From Rhodothermus bifroesti (lineage in GTDB: Bacteria > Bacteroidota > Rhodothermia > Rhodothermales > Rhodothermaceae), in assembly GCF_017908595.1 (NCBI RefSeq), contig NZ_JAGKTL010000002.1, forward strand, positions 1-64,000: a stretch of 64,000 nt of DNA, read 5' to 3'. This document shows, piece by piece, positions 58,567 to 64,000 of the stretch. The notes beneath the pieces were generated by a model. The model saw only the letters and a list, made by a program, of their open reading frames with translations, searched no databases and was not told the origin of the DNA. Positions within the stretch are counted from its first letter, which is position 1, and the number at the start of each line of letters is the position of its first letter. A program made the translations under genes and the position numbers.

Positions 58567-59847
58567 CTATCCGATGTGATCGAAGCCCGTGTAGGGCTGT
58601 AGCGCTTCGGGGATGCGGATAGAGCCGTCGGCCTGCTGGTAGTGTTCCAAAAGGGCGGCAACTACGCGGGGCAGCGCCAAGCCGCTACCGTTGAGCGTAT
58701 GTACAAACTGGGGTTTGCCCCCAGCTGCTGGTCGAAAGCGAATCCGGGCACGCCGCGCCTGAAAGTCTTCAAAATTAGAGATCGACGACACTTCCAGCCA
58801 TCGTTGCTGCGCAGGGCTCCACACCTCAAGGTCATACTTTTTGGCTTGTGTGAAGCCGGTTTCTGCTGTGCACATGAGTACACGGCGGTAAGGCAGTCCC
58901 AGCCGGCGCAGCGGTCGCTCAGCGTCTTCACGCAGTTGCTCCAGTGCTTCGTAGCTAAGCTCTGGGTGCACAAATTGCACGAGTTCTACCTTATCGAACT
59001 GATGCAAGCGGTTTAAGCCGCGCACCTCTTTGCCATAGGAGCCCGCTTCGCGGCGAAAACAAGGCGAATAGGCGCAGAATTTGATGGGAAGTTGGGCTTC
59101 TTCAAGGATTTCGTCTCGAAAGTAATTTGTCACGGGGACTTCAGCCGTAGGGATGGGGTAGAGCGCGTCGCGTTCAATAACGTACATGAGGTCTTCTTTA
59201 TCGGGTAACTGGCCGGTTCCCCGTGCGCTTTCCGCGTTAACCAACAAAGGCGGCTGCATTTCCACATAGCCCCCTTCGGTTACCGCTAAGTCCAGAAAAA
59301 ATTGAATCAGTGCGCGCTCCAGCCGCGCTCCTTTGCCGACGTAAAACGGAAAGCCGCTACCGGCAACCTTAGCCCCGCGCTCAAAGTCAATGAGGCCATG
59401 CCGTAGGGCCAGCTCCCAGTGGGGGAGGGGCGTAAAATCAAACTTTGGCGGCGTGCCTTCTTCGTAGAGGACAATGTTATCTTGCGGGCCATGGCCAACA
59501 GGAACCGAGGGATGGGGAATGTTGGGAATCTCGAGCAGCAACGCTTCAACGGCTTCAGCCAAGGCTTTGGTTTGCGCTTCGAGGTCTTTGATGGTTTCTT
59601 TGAGGCGCGCATTTTCTTCAAGCAAAGGTTGAGCTTCAGCCTGACGGCCTTCGCGCAGGTACTGACCGATGTGTTGGGAGAGGGTGTTGAGGCGGTGGCG
59701 TGCCGCTTGTAAGGCAGTGAGCTTTTCTCGGTGGGTCGCATCCAAAGCTAGTAGGCGGTCAACCAGGGATGGATCGCCGATGCCTTTGACCCGGATGGCT
59801 TCACGTACGCGGTCGGGTTCTTGACGAATGCGGTGCAGGTCCAGCAT
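58567..59847 (-). CDS. serS: Serine--tRNA ligase
   Basis: 426 residues. The N-terminal coiled-coil arm (about 28-105) binds the long variable arm of tRNA-Ser. The class II motifs follow: motif 2 [22 protein letters not shown] and motif 3 with [31 protein letters not shown] is typical of SerRS. It charges tRNA-Ser and tRNA-Sec-like molecules. It is convergent with the M1 peptidase gene, with only 6 bases between the stops and no terminator visible there. Confidence 0.97.
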   Translation of the reverse strand: MLDLHRIRQEPDRVREAIRVKGIGDPSLVDRLLALDATHREKLTALQAARHRLNTLSQHIGQYLREGRQAEAQPLLEENARLKETIKDLEAQTKALAEAVEALLLEIPNIPHPSVPVGHGPQDNIVLYEEGTPPKFDFTPLPHWELALRHGLIDFERGAKVAGSGFPFYVGKGARLERALIQFFLDLAVTEGGYVEMQPPLLVNAESARGTGQLPDKEDLMYVIERDALYPIPTAEVPVTNYFRDEILEEAQLPIKFCAYSPCFRREAGSYGKEVRGLNRLHQFDKVELVQFVHPELSYEALEQLREDAERPLRRLGLPYRRVLMCTAETGFTQAKKYDLEVWSPAQQRWLEVSSISNFEDFQARRARIRFRPAAGGKPQFVHTLNGSGLALPRVVAALLEHYQQADGSIRIPEALQPYTGFDHIG

Positions 59848-59867
59848 AGAGACGTTTACAGCAGCAT

Positions 59868-60794
59868 TTACAACGTTGTGACCGGAAGACCCAGGCGCTG
59901 GCCCAGGTGGCGCAGGGCTTCAGGAAGGGTATGCGGCCGGTAGCCCAGCTCGGTTTCGGCCTTGAGAATGATAAAGCCCGTACGTAGCGGACGTGGGGCA
60001 GTTTGGTTCAACGTGGGGCTGTCAACCGGTTCAATGAGCGAGCGGTCTAAGTCAAACGTATCGGCGATAAGGCAAGCAAAATCGTAAACCGTCAGCAGCT
60101 CGCGACCGGAAAGGTGGTAGATGCCGTGTTTATTGTAGCGGACGATGCGTTCGATGCCGGCTGCCAAATCAACTACATAGGTAGGCGTGCGCCACTGGTC
60201 GTTCACGACCCGGATGCGCCGGCCTTGCGAGAGTTCTTGGATGACCCAAAGCGCAATGTTGGAGCGGCTGAGCTGCTCTCCTGTGCCATAAACCAAGACG
60301 GTACGGGCAATCGCCCAGCGATCGATACCCGCTTCGCGGACGACATTTTCGCTGGCCAACTTAGAGCGGCCGTAAAAATTGATCGGGTTAGGTCGGTCGG
60401 TTTCCCGATAAGGCCCAGCCGTCCCATCAAAAACAAAGTCAGTAGAGAGTTGAATAAGACGTGCGCCATAGAGCCGGCACTGGCGGGCAAGCGTTTCTAC
60501 GGCTTCTACGTTGACGCACCAGCAGGCTTCTCGCTCCAGCTCGCAACGGTCTACTTGCGTCATCGCGGCGCAGTTGATCACCACCGTTGGGGTAAAATCC
60601 TGAAAGACGCGGCGCACGGCACGTTCGTCGGTAATGTCGAGCGGCACGTAACCGCACGAACCTCCCGTGAATCGGGGTGCCGGATCGCGTGCCGTAGCCA
60701 GCACATCGTATTCCGGATGCTGGCTAAGCTGGGCAACCAGCTCTTGACCTAGCAGGCCGTTAGCTCCGGTAATGAGAATGCGTTGATACAGCAT
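59868..60794 (-). CDS. RmlD-like dTDP-4-dehydrorhamnose-type reductase
   Basis: 308 residues from the ATG at 60794 ([10 protein letters not shown]); ATG 60812 is an alternative. An extended SDR with [11 protein letters not shown] at the cofactor site, [12 protein letters not shown], and the RmlD pattern [22 protein letters not shown] split over two elements. The catalytic Tyr/Lys is in YGRSKL. RmlD reduces the last step to dTDP-L-rhamnose. No rmlA, rmlB or rmlC is next to it, so it could be an RmlD paralogue with another sugar or a stand-alone SDR. It lies 20 bases upstream of serS on the same strand. Confidence 0.85.
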   Translation of the reverse strand: MLYQRILITGANGLLGQELVAQLSQHPEYDVLATARDPAPRFTGGSCGYVPLDITDERAVRRVFQDFTPTVVINCAAMTQVDRCELEREACWCVNVEAVETLARQCRLYGARLIQLSTDFVFDGTAGPYRETDRPNPINFYGRSKLASENVVREAGIDRWAIARTVLVYGTGEQLSRSNIALWVIQELSQGRRIRVVNDQWRTPTYVVDLAAGIERIVRYNKHGIYHLSGRELLTVYDFACLIADTFDLDRSLIEPVDSPTLNQTAPRPLRTGFIILKAETELGYRPHTLPEALRHLGQRLGLPVTTL

Positions 60795-60857
60795 GGCTGT
60801 GGGATGCCGCATAAGGTCAAAATACAACGCCTGCCCAAGTTGTTCAAACAGCCCTTG

Positions 60858-61319
60858 TTAAGGGCCGCCAAAGTAGTAACGTACGCCTACACCACCCCCG
60901 ATATCCCCTTCGGTTTCTGGGATAACATGCAGGCGGGGCATCAGTTGCAAAAAGACTTCCAAGCGTTCCACAAAGAAGTTCAGCCCAAAGTTGCCACTAA
61001 AACCGAGCACCAAATCACTTTCCTGGCGTGGGTGTTCACGTACGCCCAGCAGAATGCCAGGGCCTAGGAAATAGTTCAGCGGCGAATCGGGAAGCGGGCG
61101 TTCATATAAACCATGCGCGGTAAAAAAGAAAAACCGGTCTAGGTCCCAGGCGAGCAGAAAGTCATAGGCGGTGAACGAACTGCGGCTGTAGACTTTTAGC
61201 GTAACGCCACTGGGGTCGCCTAGCATGCCGCCCAGGCCCGTTTGTCCTGGGGGTGTGTGCGACTGCGCGTGGGCAGATAAGGCAAAAAGCAGTGCCAGGA
61301 GGCTAATGCGTAACGGCAT
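60858..61319 (-). CDS. Small outer-membrane beta-barrel protein, unknown
   Basis: 153 residues with signal peptide MPLRISLLALLFALSAHAQ. The mature part has alternating hydrophobic strands (FTAYDFLLAWDL, FFFFTAHGLYERPL, NYFLGPGILLGV) and a terminal aromatic strand VGVRYYFGG, the sign of a small barrel. The start GLGGMLGDPSGVTLKVYS is a pattern often seen in short Bacteroidota outer-membrane proteins. Ligand and role unknown. It is one base past a minus-strand run that includes the thioesterase gene. Confidence 0.7.
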   Translation of the reverse strand: MPLRISLLALLFALSAHAQSHTPPGQTGLGGMLGDPSGVTLKVYSRSSFTAYDFLLAWDLDRFFFFTAHGLYERPLPDSPLNYFLGPGILLGVREHPRQESDLVLGFSGNFGLNFFVERLEVFLQLMPRLHVIPETEGDIGGGVGVRYYFGGP

Positions 61320-61325
61320 AAGCGT

Positions 61326-61880
61326 TTACGAGTTGGTGACAGAGGAAGGTTCGTCATTTCGGGAGGCCAGCTCAGCCAAGGAAGCTTGCAAACGTGCTGC
61401 CTTTTCAGGGTCGAGGCGGCCAGCCAGCAGCAAGCGCAGTTCGCGGCGACGGGCCGCTTGTTCGTAGCGCGTTTGCTCTTCGGGCGTTTCCGGCAGAACC
61501 GGAGGGGCCTCGACCGGCTGCCCTGTTTCGTCGACAGCTACAAAGGTATAGAATGCCCGGTTGCAATGGCGGCGCGTTTGGGTGCGCGGATCTTCGGCCC
61601 ATACGTTAACCTCCACTTCCATCGAGGTTCGGAAAACCCGATTAACCTGGCTTTCAAGCACCACAATTTCGCCTTGGCGAATCGGAGACCGGAACTCGAC
61701 AAAATCCACCGCAGCGGTGACACATACGCGGTTAGTGTGGCGCTGTGCTGAGATAGCAGCGCAAAGGTCCATCCAGTGCAGTAGCCGTCCGCCCAACAAG
61801 TTGCCCAAGCCGTTTAGATCGTTTGGGATCACGATCTCGGTCATGATGCACCGTGAGTGGCGAACTGGCCGTGCTTCCAT
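61326..61880 (-). CDS. Acyl-CoA thioesterase (YciA-type hotdog)
   Basis: 184 residues from the ATG at 61880 (MEARPVRHSR); the open frame to 61946 adds non-family residues. The hotdog signature is TEIVIPNDLNGLGNLLGGRLLHWMD, here in two parts, followed by VDFVEFRSPIRQGEIVVLESQV. The C-terminal 50 residues are charged and helical. It hydrolyses acyl-CoA to free acid and CoA in the cytoplasm. Chain-length preference cannot be read. It starts 94 bases downstream of the end of the exported-protein gene. Confidence 0.9.
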   Translation of the reverse strand: MEARPVRHSRCIMTEIVIPNDLNGLGNLLGGRLLHWMDLCAAISAQRHTNRVCVTAAVDFVEFRSPIRQGEIVVLESQVNRVFRTSMEVEVNVWAEDPRTQTRRHCNRAFYTFVAVDETGQPVEAPPVLPETPEEQTRYEQAARRRELRLLLAGRLDPEKAARLQASLAELASRNDEPSSVTNS

Positions 61881-61973
61881 CGCCTCTGTGGGTTGGTTTC
61901 GCTGTCGAACGCCCCAAAGTTCTATATGCCGCGTGAGCTTAAACAAGGGGGGTGTGGAAAAGGCATGGAAAAA

Positions 61974-63239
61974 TCAAGTTTTCCGCTCCTGTTTGCGTGC
62001 TGCTGGAAACAGAATATTGTTCAGAATTAGCCGATAGCCAGGCGAGTTTTTGTGCAGGCTCAAGTCTGTGGGCGGATCACCCACAAAGTGCTGATAGTCC
62101 TCGGGGTCATGGCCTGCATAGAAGGTGAAAAATCCTCGACCGAAGGGGGCATAAATGTATTTTACCTCGTCACGTCCGGGGGCTTCAGCCAGAATAACGA
62201 CTTCGGGCTTGATCAGGGCTTTGCGAAAGGCTGTTGTTTGGCCAATAAAGCCTTTAATGGTGGCCACATGGTTTTGGGTGAGCATCGTGGGGACGGGGTC
62301 CCATTTGGCGCTAAACTCATGGAGGGTAAAGTAGTCTAGCGCGGGGTCCCGCAGCGGAGGAGGGGGTGGCCCGACATCGATGTCGGAATGTTCGTATTCG
62401 TACGGATTAAAGATAGGCGTAAAATCTGTAAACGCTAGCGTTTGGCTGTAATCGAGTTTTTGGAGGGCATCGGGGTCAACGGGATCGCCGTCGTACTCGG
62501 CAGGCACAATGTCGGTATGGTGGGCTGCTAGAGCGAGATCGAACGTGTCGGTGCCTGAGCACATCGCAAAGAGAAATCCGCCACGGCGTACGTACTCCCG
62601 GATTGCTTGGGCCACAGCCAGCTTAAGCTGGCTAACTTTGCGGAAGCCGTGCCGGCGCGCCGTTTCTTCGTCTGTGCGTTGTTGCTCGATGTACCAAGGC
62701 ATGTGCCGGTACTGGATAAACTTCCCATACTGGCCGGTAAAGTCTTCGTGATGCAGATGCAGCCAGTCGTATTGGCTGAGCTTGCCGCTTAGCACCTCTT
62801 CGTCATAAATCCGGTCAAAGGGGACTTCGGCATAGGTGAGCGCGAGCATGACGGCATCGTCCCAGGGCAGGGTATACGAAGGTGCATAGATAGCGATGCG
62901 TGGGGCTTTTTCGAGGCGAATAGCGGCTGTATTGCGGTCTTCGGCTTCGACTTCGGCCAGGATGCGTGCAGCTGTGCCTGCGTCTATGGGCTCAAAGGCA
63001 ACGCCGCGGATGCGCAGTTCTTCCTCAAGTCCTGGAAAGCTGCGCAGCAGAAAAGCCCCACCACGATAGTTCAGCAGCCAGTCGACGTCTACGCCCTGCG
63101 TAAGGGCCCAGTAAGCAATGCCGTAGGCTTTAAGGTGATCGGTTTGGGCAGCATCCATTGGGATAAGGATCTGCTGTGCTGGGGCCGGTTGGCTCCATGC
63201 TACAAGCACACCGAAAAGCATCCACAACAGAGGTCGCAT
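61974..63239 (-). CDS. Conserved exported protein, unknown (often mislabelled asparagine synthetase B)
   Basis: 421 residues from the ATG at 63239, giving signal peptide MRPLLWMLFGVLVAWSQPAPAQ. The family is widespread in Bacteroidota, from memory: ILIPMDAAQTDHLKAYGIAYWAL, WLHLHHEDFTGQYGKF, FLFAMCSGTDTFDLAL and a C-terminus NSPGYRLILNNILFPAARK. The MCSGTD segment looks like a nucleophile elbow of a glutamine-amidotransferase or ThuA-like fold. There is no ATP-pyrophosphatase domain, so the common label asparagine synthetase B is doubtful. It follows the TPR gene by 4 bases. Confidence 0.8.
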   Translation of the reverse strand: MRPLLWMLFGVLVAWSQPAPAQQILIPMDAAQTDHLKAYGIAYWALTQGVDVDWLLNYRGGAFLLRSFPGLEEELRIRGVAFEPIDAGTAARILAEVEAEDRNTAAIRLEKAPRIAIYAPSYTLPWDDAVMLALTYAEVPFDRIYDEEVLSGKLSQYDWLHLHHEDFTGQYGKFIQYRHMPWYIEQQRTDEETARRHGFRKVSQLKLAVAQAIREYVRRGGFLFAMCSGTDTFDLALAAHHTDIVPAEYDGDPVDPDALQKLDYSQTLAFTDFTPIFNPYEYEHSDIDVGPPPPPLRDPALDYFTLHEFSAKWDPVPTMLTQNHVATIKGFIGQTTAFRKALIKPEVVILAEAPGRDEVKYIYAPFGRGFFTFYAGHDPEDYQHFVGDPPTDLSLHKNSPGYRLILNNILFPAARKQERKT

Positions 63240-63243
63240 GACT

Positions 63244-64000
63244 TTAGGCTTCTTCTCCACGCAGTTGTCGCAAGCGCCTACGTGCTTCCGGAACGAGGGG
63301 AGAGCCTGGATGTTCGGCAAGCACACGCAAGTAAGTGCGCATGGCGGCTTCCCGCTGGCCTAAGGCTTCCTGCAGGCGAGCCGCTTCAAACAAGGCTTGA
63401 TCCCCTAGAGGGCTTTGGGGATAGCGCAGAGGAAATTCTAGCAGTAGGTTCAGCGCTTCGTTCAACTGGCCTTGCTGACGAAAGAGGCGGGCTTCCAGAA
63501 GTGCGATCTCGTCAGTAAGCGGGTGTGGACCGAGGTCGCGTTTTATATGCTGAAGGGTGTCGAGGGCTGCTTTGAGCTGATACTGTGCAGCAAGTAGCGC
63601 TGCCTGTGCGTAGCGCCGCAGGGGAGTGTCGAGGGAATCTGGGCCACGGTTTTCCTGAATCAGTACCCGAAGGCTTAGCGCATCGTTAGCAATGTCTGAA
63701 GCTGCGTCTTCGACCAAGATGTCCAGCTGAGCTAAGGCCGCATCGAATGCCCCGTCATAAAAGTCAAGCAAAGCCAGTTGGTAGCGTGCTGCTTCAGCCA
63801 AAGGACCGCTGCGACGCGCTTCAAGCAGGCGCAGAAACGCTAAGCGGGCAGCGCCGAGATGGCCGTTCTGGAGGGCCAGTTGTCCTTGTTCGAAACGCGC
63901 CTGCCAGGCTACTTCATGGTCCGGATAGTGGTTAATTAAGGTATTGAGCAGTGAGTCGGCAGCAGCGATATCATGGCGCACGTGCAATGCCAGCCGAGCC
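63244..64000 (-). CDS. Tetratricopeptide-repeat protein (partial; start outside the window)
   Basis: The frame is open from base 64000, and about 251 residues are seen to the stop at 63244. Repeated helical pairs fit TPRs: ALQNGHLGAARLAFLRLLEAR, FYDGAFDAALAQLDILVED, FRQQGQLNEALNLLLEFPLRYP and ALGQREAAMRTYLRVLAEHP. The last repeats resemble YbgF/BamD-type outer-envelope TPRs. The N-terminus, and any signal peptide, is outside the window. It lies 4 bases before the exported-protein gene, so they share an operon and may act together. Confidence 0.85.
   Translation of the reverse strand, partial: ARLALHVRHDIAAADSLLNTLINHYPDHEVAWQARFEQGQLALQNGHLGAARLAFLRLLEARRSGPLAEAARYQLALLDFYDGAFDAALAQLDILVEDAASDIANDALSLRVLIQENRGPDSLDTPLRRYAQAALLAAQYQLKAALDTLQHIKRDLGPHPLTDEIALLEARLFRQQGQLNEALNLLLEFPLRYPQSPLGDQALFEAARLQEALGQREAAMRTYLRVLAEHPGSPLVPEARRRLRQLRGEEA

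Overview
The window comes from a bacterium of the Bacteroidota/Rhodothermota type, most like Rhodothermus or a close relative. The clues are three TonB-dependent receptors with Bacteroidota-style N-terminal regulatory domains, a secreted protein with a type IX secretion (T9SS) C-terminal signal, a TonB receptor paired with a DUF4249-like lipoprotein, a LytS/LytTR two-component pair, and a Tat-exported high-potential iron-sulfur protein, a hallmark of Rhodothermus respiration. Genus level is an inference. There is no CRISPR array, insertion sequence, integrase or phage gene, and no stretch of more than about 250 bases without a gene. It reads as ordinary chromosome.

Layout. 1-11,870 is the conserved tuf end, tRNA-Trp, secE, nusG, rplK, rplA, rplJ, rplL, rpoB, rpoC block, closed by a strong terminator. 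11,940-19,906 holds a DUF255 thioredoxin-fold protein and a lipid-related group: an SDR very like animal HSDL2, an acyl-CoA ligase, a TonB receptor and an SCP2 carrier. 20,055-28,345 has a lone Phd-like antitoxin, lipA divergent from a lysine 6-aminotransferase, a periplasmic GH13 lipoprotein, acylphosphatase, HiPIP, an alpha-glucan phosphorylase and a second SDR. 28,428-36,750 has prmC, an ABC exporter with an AttH-like protein, a solitary HsdR_N-type protein, and gyrA. 36,942-44,934 has a glycerophosphodiesterase, a TonB receptor/DUF4249 pair, and a GT20 synthase, OtsB-type phosphatase and GH15 hydrolase cluster. 45,025-49,472 has a thiosulfate sulfurtransferase coupled to SufE, dnaG and a class V aminotransferase. 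49,542-58,560 has a TonB receptor, a T9SS protein with dockerin-like repeats, a LytS kinase, a LytTR regulator and an M1 peptidase. 58,567-64,000 is a minus-strand run: serS, an RmlD-like reductase, a small outer-membrane protein, an acyl-CoA thioesterase, a conserved exported protein of unknown function and a TPR protein cut by the window edge.

The strongest new signals are regulatory. (1) A 24-nt element resembling the ribosomal protein L1 site of 23S rRNA occurs twice, before rplK and again before rplA. (2) The LytS/LytTR operon and the nearby TonB receptor gene each carry a pair of 12-nt direct repeats of the same family (YGTGCRRYTCAT, two helical turns apart) at similar distances from their starts. 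This suggests that the LytTR protein controls itself and the receptor. (3) The two halves of eukaryotic HSDL2 (SDR and SCP2) occur as separate genes flanking an acyl-CoA ligase and a TonB receptor, which points to one lipid-uptake or lipid-processing module.
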